Below, piece by piece: positions 9,815-18,045 of a stretch of DNA of 18,045 nucleotides. Location: NCBI GenBank assembly GCA_027604665.1, contig JADGIZ010000252.1, positions 1 to 18,045 of the forward strand, in the 5' to 3' direction. The position numbers and the translations under genes are program-made. Under the pieces are notes generated by a model. It saw only the letters and a program-made list of their open reading frames with translations. It ran no database searches and was not told the origin of the DNA. The stretch comes from Polyrhizophydium stewartii. Taxonomy: Eukaryota > Chytridiomycota > Chytridiomycetes > Rhizophydiales. Within the stretch, counting starts at the first letter, position 1, and each line of letters starts with the position of its first letter.

Positions 9815-12075
9815 ATGAGCAAGCCGGCCGACAGCGGCGACGCGGCAGGCACCGCGCAGGCGCCGGCCAGCGCGCTCGGCGCTCTCGACGGCATGCTCTT
9901 CATGCCGCGCGACGCGCGCCTGCCGCGCCTGCTGGCCCTGCTCGAGCCCAACCAGCGCGCGCGGGTGCTCGAGGTCTCGGCGCTCGTGCGCCGCATCAGC
10001 GTGGTCGTCCGACGGGAGCGCGAGCGTGCCCTCGAGGCACAGGTGCGTCCGCGGCCAGCGCACACGGCACTCTGTCGCCGTCACTGAATCAACTCCCCCT
10101 TTCGTCCACGCAGGCCATCGAGCGCTCGCTGCGCACCCTGTGGCTGCTTTCGGTCGAGCAGCCGGGCTCCATGCGTCGCCCGATTTCGTCGCTGGCGCCG
10201 ACCATCCCGGTGCTGTGTGAGTGCACGCTACCGCAGACCGGCCCGCTTGCCCGCCAAGGCGGACGCCTGCTGACGCCCACGCCAGCGAGCCTGCTTCTCG
10301 GGCTCCGCCGCCTGCACCGCGTCCATGTGCGGGTGCTCAGCAGGCTGATCGCGCTGCTCCTCGAGCACGGACGCTTCCTCGGCGAAGCGGCCAAGAGTCA
10401 TCTGGCCAGCAGCACCCGCGGGTCGGTCGTGGCGTGAGTCGCCCGTGGCGCATGCGCCGTTTCCCGCAGTGCTCGTGGCTGACGCAGCTGCTCAAGGGCG
10501 AGCGTGCTCTCACAGCTGGCTTGCCGCATCCAGTCGGTGTTCTCCGATGACGCCCCTGCCCAGATCGAAGAGTGGGACCGTGTCCTCGCTCCGCTCGCCC
10601 AGTCGCCCAGTCCCAAGGATGTGCTGCCGGCTCTTGCAGCCTCAAACCCGGCAACCGGCGCTGTGCGTCGTAGCCGGTCCCACGGCGCAGATCAGCTGTG
10701 TGGCCTCGCCGCGGCGGTCCAAGATCCCCCACACGACCGCTTGCGGCGAAGCCAGAGCGAGCCGATGCCGACGAGTGCGGGCTCGCAGACCTGCACGCCT
10801 TCCCAGATCTCGATGCACTCGCTCCAGCAGGATCACTTTGACGCCGAGACTTCTTGGCCGCGCTCGCCCCCAGACACCTCGCAACCGGATTTCTCTGCGG
10901 ACGCGGATCCCTATCACCACGCTTTCGACGCCTCCGAGCACGTATCGGCAACTCCAATTGTTCTGGCAGTCACGTCGCCTCTTTGTGCTACAGCCCGCGA
11001 TCTTGGCACCCCCGTAACACCCATCGAAAGCTCGTTTGCCTCTTCGGTGCTCGCCCTTGGTCAGGGACAGCCTGCCAGTCGCGCAACCCCCACACCTGTC
11101 TGCGTCGAGCCAAGCGTGGCCGCCTTGCTGTCGCAGGAGACCCAAGAGGTCGAGAGCTCGAACCCCCAGCTGGATGGCAAGATGATGCAGCTTGCCGACG
11201 GCCTTCTACCCCTGCTCGCTTCTCCGATGGGCGGCGGTCCAGTGCTGTATGATGCGTTCGAATCCGACGGCCAGATTGGCGGATCACCGGGGATGTCTGA
11301 GAGCGACGATTATCCAGAGCTTCCACCTTTATCGCCGCCGATCTTTGCTCAGGAGCCGATCCCAGCGCTTACGGCCGCAGAGGACCTCTCCGAGTCGTTA
11401 GAATCTAATGACTCGCACGAAAGCGCCAACATCGACAGCCCCACGCACGCGACACCTGCTGTGCTTGAGCCAGAACCTGAGTTAGACTCGCGGCCCCAAT
11501 CACAGACAGAGCAACAGCCAGAGCCACAACAACAGACAGATCCACAGCCGCAACCACGGCCAGACCCACCGGCGCCGCGTCTCGCTCTCGCTCGGTCCTT
11601 CTCCTTCCGCGACCTGCCGAGCTTTGCGTCGTCGCGACATCTGTCAATGCACGACATGCTTTGCAAAGTCGAAGAGGAGGACGTTGCGCTCTCGCGTCCT
11701 TCGCTGAGTTTGGCCGCAGAAATGGCCGCCGTACGTATCAAACGCGAGGTGGAGAACGCGGCAGACCCGATCGCCCGGTCTCCTGCCCAGTCCAGTCAAC
11801 GCAGAAAGCGGCTGCCGCGGGTTGTCGTTCTCATTCCGCGCAAGCGAGTCAAGATCTTAAACCGGAGGCCACACCCGCGCAGCGACGCAGACTCGGACAT
11901 TGAGAACCAGCAGCCCAATGAGAGAAGATCCCTAACCGAAGCTCGTTCTGCGGAGCGCTCGTCTCGACAGCGCCTTCCGCCGACGCAGGAATCGACCCCG
12001 ACGCAGGACTCGGATGTGGCCCTCACGCAGCGTACCCCCCACGCTGCGGGCACAATAACGTGTTCATTGTATTAG
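9815..12075 (+). CDS. Unrecognised protein with helical N-terminus and long disordered acidic, Gln/Pro-rich tail (~688 aa)
   Basis: Exons 9815-10042, 10114-10216, 10286-10433, 10488-12075; 2067 nt. Not recognised. Residues 1-160 are rich in Leu, Arg and Ala and look like a compact helical bundle (LPRLLALLEPNQRARVLEV; IERSLRTLWLLSVEQPGSM; LLLGLRRLHRVHVRVLSRL). The rest is Ser/Pro/Asp/Glu-rich, with a Gln/Pro stretch near 11500-11560. A short ordered-looking piece follows (SFSFRDLPSFASSRHLSMHD), then a basic cluster near 11800-11875 (RRKRLPR...PRKRVKILNRR) that could be a nuclear localisation signal. This layout fits a nuclear regulator, but that is inference. It starts 19 bp after the TRAPPC2L stop. 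The acceptor at 10487 was chosen because the one at 10469 leads straight to a stop. The 3' end may instead splice into 12154-12841. Confidence 0.62.
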
Positions 12076-12143
12076 CGCCTGGCTTACTCCGGCCGGTGTC
12101 CGCTGGGGCGTGCGGCTGGCGCACCTGCGGGCACAATAACGTG
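12044..12143 (+). repeat. 19-bp direct repeat, two copies 81 bp apart
   Basis: CTGCGGGCACAATAACGTG occurs identically at 12044-12062 and 12125-12143. The core CACAATAACGTG is an imperfect inverted repeat (CAC...GTG ends). Copy 1 overlaps the end of the gene 5 reading frame; copy 2 lies 57 bp before the gene 6 ATG. Confidence 0.9.
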
Positions 12144-12199
12144 CGACTGTCAGGGGCAAGCCTGCCGCACGTTTGGCCGCGCGCCTTCTGCCTCGCGCC

Positions 12200-12841
12200 A
12201 TGCGCCGTCATATAGCGCGGCGCGCTGGCTTGGTCGCGACATCGGATTCCCCGATCAGACCGGGCAAGGCCAACAAGCGCTGCTTGATTGTAGAGTACAG
12301 CGACTCGCCCAGCACCTCTGGCGAGGCGTCCCTGACTAAAAGCGTCACGCCTGCCAAGACGGCGTCGCCGCATACGTCACCCATGCCCGCTCCCTCGCCG
12401 GCGCCATCGCAGCACACGATCCAGGCGCCTGGAATCCGGCAGTCAGGACCAGCTTCTTCGCCACCCGGACAAAGCCGCTTCCCGCCACCGCGCAGCAGCT
12501 CTCCCTCTCGCCTCTTGCAAGACCTGCCTGTGCACAGCACGCCCAATGTCCTTTGGCCGATGCCGTCGCAGCCGGTGCCGCTGACTCCGTTGATCCTGCA
12601 GTCTCAACATAAGCCTCGCCTGCAGGTGTCGCTCACGTCTGCATCGCAGAACCCGCCGGCCAAGTCGCTCGGGATGAGGCGGCTGACGCCATGGTCCAAG
12701 CAGCTGCGCATCCGGCAGTCGCACCAGGCCGATGCGAGCGATGGAGATGACAGCGACGACAACGAGGGGACGGGCGTAAGCGATCGCGCATCTGCCCCAT
12801 CACCCACATCGAGCAGCTCCGTCGAGCTCGCCAGACTGTAA
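12200..12841 (+). CDS. Ser/Pro-rich disordered protein, or terminal exon of the preceding gene
   Basis: A single open frame of 213 codons from ATG 12200 to the stop at 12839-12841. The start has weak support (CGCGCCATGC). The product is rich in Ser, Pro and Ala, with a few ordered-looking bits (KRCLIVEYSDSPS; GMRRLTPWSKQLRIRQ) and an acidic stretch DASDGDDSDDNEG near the end. No domain is recognised. The frame is open upstream to 12140. An intron 12060-12153 (GTGTTC...TGTCAG, 94 nt) would join gene 5 to this exon in frame, giving a 912-aa protein of uniform composition. I cannot decide between the two models from sequence alone. Confidence 0.5.
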   Translation: MRRHIARRAGLVATSDSPIRPGKANKRCLIVEYSDSPSTSGEASLTKSVTPAKTASPHTSPMPAPSPAPSQHTIQAPGIRQSGPASSPPGQSRFPPPRSSSPSRLLQDLPVHSTPNVLWPMPSQPVPLTPLILQSQHKPRLQVSLTSASQNPPAKSLGMRRLTPWSKQLRIRQSHQADASDGDDSDDNEGTGVSDRASAPSPTSSSSVELARL

Positions 12842-12997
12842 CATACCTGCCCCCGCGCGAGGCGTGAACCCCCTGATGTCAGGCTCTCGCCCTTGGCTTC
12901 ATTTTGATCCGCCCTCCTCTCGCGCTTACTCACGGTGGTTGCACATAAACGAGACAACATTCAAACATGGCTGGAAAGCAGAGAGGCCGCGCACCTG
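12842..12997. other. Convergent intergenic region
   Basis: This 156-bp gap between the gene 6 stop and the stop of the VASt gene must hold both 3' ends. It is AT-richer than its surroundings (for example around 12893-12910 and 12945-12968). No canonical polyadenylation signal is seen. Confidence 0.35.
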
Positions 12998-15900
12998 CTA
13001 GCTCGGCGGCGGCACCTTCTCCATGAACTTCATGAATGCGTCCGTGAGCCATAGCAGGCCGCCAAAGATAAGGTTGGCGCACGCCCACGCGAGCTGGAGC
13101 ACGCCGCTGACGCCGATGGTGCGAATCAGCACGGGCACAACGAGCTGCTTGATCGACTCCAGCATGATGTAGTGGAACACGTGGCGCGGCGGGATTGCCG
13201 CGCGGCACTCGTCGCAGTCGTGGTCCATGTACGATCCCGAGTACCAGTCGCCCGGCAGCGACTGCGCCATAGCGATCTCGCTGGCATCGCTGAACGAGTC
13301 GTCGCCGTCTCTGCTGCGCCTGTGCGAGCATGTCTGCGACGGCGCGAACGAGTTGGGCGTCGATGTTGCGCGATGGCGGGTCATGGGTGACGTTGCGCCT
13401 TGCGCCTGCGTGTTGGTGGACAGGGTTGGTGGGAGAAGGCGGACGCGCGCGATGCGCGGCACTCCGGAGCTGTTGCTGATGACCTTGGTGGTGAAGCGCG
13501 GCGGTGGATCTGGCGGTGACGACGGGTCGTTGGGTCGCACCATCTTGACCCACTTGGTGCCGTCCCACACGGCGATCTCGCGAACGCGGCGGGTCTCGGC
13601 AGCCGAACTTCCGACGCCGTCGCCAGAGAGCGGAGTGAGAGGCCGATCAGCGCTAAACGCAGATGTCATGGGATCTGGCGCGCTGCTCGACAGGGCGGCC
13701 GCTGAAGCGCCGATCTGCGGGAGGGCCGAGACCTTCCAAGGGCGGCTTATCGAGAAAGCCGACCGCAGCGACTCGGCGCTTCCGCCCTGGCGTCTGGGGA
13801 TCGGCACCGGCGTCGATAGCCTCGGCCGATCGATCGAGCTTGCGCCTGCTGTTGTGCCTTGAGCCGCGTCGGAAGCGAGCAGCGGCGGCGTGGGTGCCTG
13901 AATCGACTCGGCGCTGAGCCGACGAGCTGGCGTGCTCGACACGAGCGGGTTTGCAAGCCGACGAGCAGCTTGCTCCGCAAGAGACGGCTGCGCACCGGTC
14001 GCAAACGCGTGGCTGGCCAACGAGGGCTCTTCCGTATGCGGGCCGCGTGGGCCAAGCAGGCGTGGGCGCTGGCGCACGCCGCCACCGTTAAAGAGATCTG
14101 GCATCGACAGCGCTGGCGATGCCGTCCCTTCGTTCCGAGCATCAAAGTCGGGCGAGATCGCAACCGTCATCGCCTGTGGCATCAGCGTCTGGTTCTTGGC
14201 CGCAATCGCCACAGCCGCGGCCGTAGCCCGGCTGGCTTCGGCGACCGACTCGGCCTCGCGCTGGGACTCGAGGAGCACCAGGCGACGTAGGATCTGGGCA
14301 AAGTCTCGGATGCCCTCGAGCGCGGCTGAGCTGATTGTGTGCTGTAAAAACAAGCGGCGAGCAAAGCGAACTTGCGCATGAAGCTGCATACGGGTTCTGC
14401 TGATGCCGAGGCTGGCTAGGCAGATGCGCTGGTGCATCGAAAACACGCTTCCATACGGCACGTCGGGGGTCTGGGCCGTGGCCTCGAACACGCAGCCCCT
14501 GGGATGAAAGCGGAGCCGGGTGGGGCAGGCGCGGAGTGGCGCAGCGATCAGCGGTAGCCCAGGAGGTGCCCCAAAACCGGCGGAGCCTCACTCGGCATCG
14601 TTGCGGACCAGCGACTGCTCCTCGATCCCGCGCGTTCCGATGGTGCCGACTGGCTCCAGATTGCGTCAGCACCCAAATCACATTGAGGCGCCGCAGATCC
14701 ATGCAAACCCACAGACGGCGTTCTTGATGTGGACGACGTAAGTCAGCGACCGCTTGCAGGGCATCGCCGGGTCGTCGGGCTCGGACCACTTTCCGTCGAT
14801 CAAGTCTGCGTGCGTGCGCCAGATCACGGCGCGTCAGGGTTCCGTCATGCGCGGGCACATCGTGTCAGACGGGCCGTGCGCGACTGGAAGGGCACGCATT
14901 CAACCCCCATGCCCGCGCCACACACTGGCCCCGCACACGCATGAAGAAAAACGGACGCTGCGGCGCAGCGAGGCGTGTGCGGCGGCAGCGCTCCATGGGG
15001 GCCTGCAGCTGCTCTGATCGGCGCGCGAGAGGTGCTCGCTCACCTTTGGCACCGCGCTCGATGCTCGCCTTGACGTGAAGCTTTGGGCCCGTGTCGCCAA
15101 ACATTGTCGCCGCGAGATAGACAAGCGGCAGGTCAAAGACCTCGTTGAGCAGCTGCTCGCCCTCGTGGTCGTATGCGCCGCACACGCACGCGACCTGCGA
15201 GGTCGGCGGCGTGCTGGGCGTGACACCGACGCGCGGGAGCGGCGAGCGCGGCCGCGCTGGCGGCGCGCTCACAAACGAGCTTGGCGACGGCACCGGCAGA
15301 GGAGGGGAGCGAGCACGCGTGGGCTCCGACGCAGATCCAGGTGCGGTGGCGCGATCGAGTGTCGTAAAGCCAGATCGGGCGCGGTCGAGGTACGCGGCCG
15401 TGCAGAGCTGCTCGTCGCGGTCGGCCCGCACGTCGTCGCCGCTGTCGCCTGTGTCGCGGACCCGCCCGTCGTGGTGGCGCTGCATTGGCAGCCGTGCCGG
15501 CACGATGTGAGAGGCGTGGGCCGGCGCGAGCGCGCCAGTGCTGCGGCTGCGGCCCATACGCGTTGACGGGCCGGGCTGGCTCGCGAGCCACGATGCGGCG
15601 CTGCTGCCGCCACCCACAAGCGGCGGCTCGTCATAGCTCTCGTACGTCGGCGTCGGCGTCTGGTGCGGCGGAGGCCCAAACGTCGCCGTCTGTCGCCGCT
15701 GCGTGTGCGCGGAGCCGGGAAGGCTGACCCGCTCGTCGTCGTCCAAGTCGCCATCGGCCGACTGGCTGTCGTCGGAATCGAGGATGGCGCGCGGGGTGGG
15801 CCGCGGCAGCACGCTGCGCAGGCGCAGCCGTGCGTCCCCGGTCTGGTTCGCCAGCATGTGGGCAATGACAGGGGCAGGCGGTGCCAGAGAGAATCGAGGA

Positions 15901-16001
15901 AAGGCGAAGCTCCGACATGCTTCGTCGCAAGAGAGCGGATGGCGGACAGGCCAGCGGCGGAGCGGAAGGGCGGGACCGGATCGGCCATCCAGCGATCGCA
16001 T
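12998..16001 (-). CDS. VASt (StAR-like) domain membrane protein, LAM/GRAMD1-related, no GRAM domain seen
   Basis: Minus-strand exons 16001-15044, 14805-14713, 14649-14592, 14498-12998; 2610 nt, 869 aa. After about 270 disordered residues comes a VASt domain at about 272-443. It shows CVCGAYDHEGEQLLNEVF, MFGD, DGKWSE, RSLTYVV, GTIGTRGIEEQ, the diagnostic TPDVPYGSVFSMH, and the closing helix SSAALEGIRDFAQIL. A second disordered region follows, then DHDCDEC. A hydrophobic segment near the C-terminus (LVVPVLIRTIGVSGVLQLAW and ANLIFGGLLWL) should anchor it in a membrane. Known family role: sterol transfer at ER-plasma membrane contacts. LAM proteins normally carry GRAM before VASt; none is visible here. 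Three introns keep frame; the first is 238 nt, the longest in the window. ATG 15857 is an alternative start (821 aa). It is divergent from DPH7. Confidence 0.83.
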
Positions 16002-16116
16002 CTCCCGCCTGCTATCGCCCTCTCGGAGCGGCGGCGGCGGCGGCAGCGGCGAGGGCGGTGTGCGGCCGGCGTCATCGCCATCGGTGGGCGGGATCTGGCC
16101 GCGGCTTTCCGCCAAG
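16002..16116. promoter_or_regulatory. Divergent promoter region, VASt gene / DPH7
   Basis: 115 bp separate the two start codons (259 bp if the VASt gene starts at 15857). The region contains a GGCGGCGGCGGC-type run near 16030-16050 and no TATA box. Antisense open frames run through it, but they are a product of high GC. Confidence 0.35.
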
Positions 16117-17615
16117 ATGGTGGTGTCGTTCGACACGCAGCTCAGCGCCGACTCGGTCGAGTTCTGCCCCATCGACGGCTGGACCCGCTTTGCGGCCGTC
16201 GGCACCTACCAGGTGCTCGAGAAGCCTGCGGATGCTCCCGCCTCAGCGACCGACGACGCCGACGCTGGCGCTGCCGCGGGGGCAGGCGCCGCCGGCCCCG
16301 GCGCAACGACCAACCGCACCGGCCGACTCCTCGTTTTCCAAGTCGCAGACGCTGACGCCGACGGCCTCGCCGCTGCGGATGCCGCCCCGCTGCAAGTGTG
16401 GGTCGCAGGCCTATGCGCAGCAGCTTCCGTAGCCCGCCCGCCTGCTGACGCTCCCGCCTCGGCCACTGCCTCGCGCAGCACCAAGGTGTTTGAGCAGGAC
16501 ACGGCGGCTATCCTCGACATCAAGTGGTCTCACCAAACGCTCAGCGACAGGCCCGTCGCCGGGCTGGTGACGTCGACCGGCGACACCGTGCTGCTCGACA
16601 TGGCGCAGGTGCGTACAGAGCCCACGCCTTGTGCCAGTAGGCGTGTGTATGCAGCGGCATGGACTCACACAGCGATCCGGAGCAGGACGGACGGATGCAG
16701 CCGATCTCGACGCTGCACAACGGAAAGGACGGCGTGCTCAACCTGTCGCTAGACTGGGTGGACAGAATCCACCCAAGGCAAGCGACTGAGCGTGTTCAGA
16801 TACTTGGGGCTGTATCTGATGCGCCGCCTGGATTCTGACATGGGCATGCGCAGCGCGGGCCACCAGGTTGTTGTCAGTCAGAGTGACGGATCGCTTGCCT
16901 TGCACGTCGTCACACCAGACTCCGGGATCTCCGTTGCCAGCGAGTGGGCCGCGCACTCGTTCGAGGCGTGGACGACCGCCTTCGATGGCAGCAACCCACA
17001 TGTTGTGTACTCTGGTGGCGATGACTGCCTTTTTCAGGCCTGGGACACCCGCACGGATCTGACAGCGCCGCTGTTCCGCAACAAGAGGTGAGGCGGGTCC
17101 TGGCGGCAGACCGCCTCCGGTGCCGCCGAGACACCCGCAGCTGACCCGACATCGCGCCTGCTGGCCGGCACCACGCTGCGGCTCGCAGGCACCAGGCGGG
17201 CGTGTGCTCGATCTCTCCGCATCCGACGTGGCAGCATGTGCTCGCAACGGGATCATACGACGACTCCATCTGCATGTGGGACACCAGGTCGATGCGAGCG
17301 CCTGTGTCCACAACCCCGACGGGCGGCGGCGTCTGGCGGCTGCGCTGGCATCCAACGGACCCGCACGTGGTGCTCGCCGCGTGCATGTACAACGGCTTCC
17401 ACATCTTCCGCGCGCACGCAATCGAGGACATGCGGCTCGACCACATTGGCGAGCACACCATGCACAAGTCGATTGCATACGGCGCCGACTGGTCGTTCGA
17501 CCGCTCGTCGCGCCACAACTCGCCGCGATCCAATATCGTCGGCACATGCTCGTTCTACGACCATCTGCTGACATTCTGGGTCGCCGACATCCACGCTGGC
17601 GACGAGTCGGCGTGA
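16117..17615 (+). CDS. DPH7: Diphthine methylesterase DPH7/WDR85 (WD40 protein)
   Basis: Exons 16117-16608, 16686-16777, 16854-17087, 17189-17615; 1245 nt, 414 aa, slightly shorter than human DPH7. It opens MVVSFDTQLSADSVEFCP and GTYQVLEK. Later come AAILDIKWSH, LSLDW, VVVSQSDGSLALHVV, AHSFEAWTTAF, VVYSGGDDCLFQAWDTR, KRHQAGVCSISPHP, LATGSYDDSICMWDTR, GGVWRLRWHP, LAACMYNGFHIF, YGADWSF and ATCSFYDH-like GTCSFYDHLLTFW, in family order. DPH7 demethylates methylated diphthine on elongation factor 2 so that the amidation step can follow; it acts in the cytosol. An Ala/Gly-rich insert splits the first blades and contains DAPASAT twice. The second intron is best read as GC-AG. The start has a good context (AAGATGG). 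Confidence 0.94.
16778..16853 (+). other. Probable GC-AG intron in DPH7
   Basis: AAG|GCAAGC at the 5' side and ATGCGCAG at the 3' side, with a CTGAC branch-like sequence about 15 nt upstream of the acceptor; 76 nt. Splicing gives LSLDWVDRIHPSAGHQVVV, keeping the loop and the following strand in frame (AG|C). A GT-AG alternative (16758-16866) also keeps frame but deletes that loop. Confidence 0.55.
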
Positions 17616-17722
17616 GCCGCACAGTGCGCCAGAGACTCTGCCGTTGGCGCAGACAAGCGTTGTTGCGCATGAGGGTGTGGCGGCACAGCAGACGAGGCAC
17701 AGCGACCGCCGCCGAGGGCGGC
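17616..17722. other. Convergent intergenic region DPH7 / hydrolase
   Basis: 107 bp between two stop codons, shared by both 3' UTRs. No recognisable signal. Confidence 0.35.
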
Positions 17723-17999
17723 TCAGTCGATCAAGTATCGATACTCGACGTCGGGCACTGAGAACGGCCCGATCTTTGCAGGCAGCATCTCGGCAATCAG
17801 CGCATTGTCGAAGCCCGTTGGATTGTCTGCCGCCTTTGCGTCAGCCGCCGCTGGTGTGGATCAACCGGCAGTGTCTGCGCCGCCTCACCGAAATAGAGAT
17901 GATGGCCCGCGCCAAGCAGCAGCGACACGCGGCGCTGGTTGTTCATCTCGTGCACGGCGCGCATGGCATGCGTGTAGTCCATCCAGTCGTGATCTCCGT
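17723..17999 (-). CDS. ABHD4/ABHD5-like alpha/beta hydrolase, C-terminal fragment (5' partial)
   Basis: Minus-strand exons 17999-17889 and 17826-17723, with earlier exons beyond the window. The fragment reads GDHDWMDYTHAMRAV, RVSLLLGAGHHLYFDNP, then FDNALIAEML and ends YRYLID. DWMD and GAGHHLYFDNP match the acid and catalytic-His regions of the ABHD4/ABHD5 (CGI-58) and yeast Cld1/Ict1 group, which act on phospholipids or lysophospholipids at lipid droplets or mitochondria. The G|AC junction rebuilds the Asp of FDNP. The acceptor CCAAG before 17999 is inferred, because the frame upstream hits a stop. The nucleophile Ser region is not in the window, so activity cannot be judged. Confidence 0.85.
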
Positions 18000-18045
18000 C
18001 TTGGCGATCGTGTCAGCGGCCCAGCATGCTCGGTTGGCGGCAAGC
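18000..18045 (-). other. 3' part of an intron of the hydrolase gene
   Basis: On the minus strand this segment has an in-frame TGA. It ends with CTGACACGATCGCCAAG, a branch-like CTGAC followed by AG, consistent with intron sequence before the last two exons. Confidence 0.5.

Noticed and set aside
10434..10515. Acceptors at 10469 and 10515 for exon 4 of gene 5
   Set aside because: The first leads to a stop after four codons; the second shifts the frame. Only 10487 continues into the long open frame.
14806..15043. Possible extra small exon in the 238-nt intron of the VASt gene
   Set aside because: Direct joining of 15044 to 14805 gives a continuous VASt domain with the expected spacing between the FGD and DGKW segments, so no extra exon is needed.
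14865..16205. Minus-strand frame extended upstream to ATG 16205
   Set aside because: That start would overlap the conserved first exon of DPH7. The ATG at 16001 (or 15857) avoids this.
16738..17700. A 320-codon minus-strand open frame
   Set aside because: It is antisense to the WD40 exons of DPH7 and is Arg/Ser-rich without domain signals.
1..18045. Search for mobile elements, RNA genes, biosynthetic or defence clusters
   Set aside because: No terminal repeats, transposase or reverse transcriptase motifs, tRNA-like cloverleafs or clustered pathway genes were seen. The neighbours belong to unrelated housekeeping processes.

Overview
This window comes from a nuclear eukaryotic genome, most likely a GC-rich, early-diverging fungus (for example a chytrid or blastoclad lineage). 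The placement is inference. It rests on short spliceosomal introns (mostly 54-126 nt), densely packed genes on both strands, a fungal-style flippase kinase, a VASt-domain sterol-transfer-like protein, and an Ash2 that keeps the PHD finger known to be absent from budding yeast Bre2. I see no bacterial operons, RNA genes, transposons, CRISPR arrays or viral genes.

Layout, left to right. (1) + strand, 154-1541: 3' part of an AGC kinase of the FPK1/KIN82/NRC-2 family. (2) + strand, 1693-5154: a six-exon gene for a mostly disordered protein of about 1004 aa that I do not recognise; it contains a 10-nt microexon. (3) - strand, 9048-5345: ASH2, the COMPASS subunit, with PHD finger, winged helix and SPRY domain. 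(4) + strand, 9095-9795: TRAPPC2L/Tca17, divergent from ASH2. (5) + strand, 9815-12075: unrecognised protein with a helical N-terminus and a long disordered acidic and Gln/Pro-rich tail. (6) + strand, 12200-12841: a Ser/Pro-rich disordered protein, possibly the last exon of gene 5. (7) - strand, 16001-12998: VASt-domain membrane protein without a visible GRAM domain. (8) + strand, 16117-17615: DPH7, the diphthine methylesterase of diphthamide synthesis, with a probable GC-AG intron. (9) - strand, 17999-17723: C-terminal end of an ABHD4/ABHD5-like alpha/beta hydrolase running off the window.

The genes belong to unrelated housekeeping pathways (lipid flip-flop signalling, histone methylation, vesicle tethering, sterol transport, translation-factor modification, lipid hydrolysis). 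I see no functional cluster and no convincing new system. Every intergenic gap is under 300 bp: 151, 190, 46, 19, 124, 156, 115 and 107 bp in order. No canonical AATAAA signal was noticed.

Exon boundaries were read by eye from reading-frame continuity, GT/GC-AG signals and protein-family conservation. Each model was checked for total length divisible by three. All start codons and the unrecognised genes remain predictions without transcript support.
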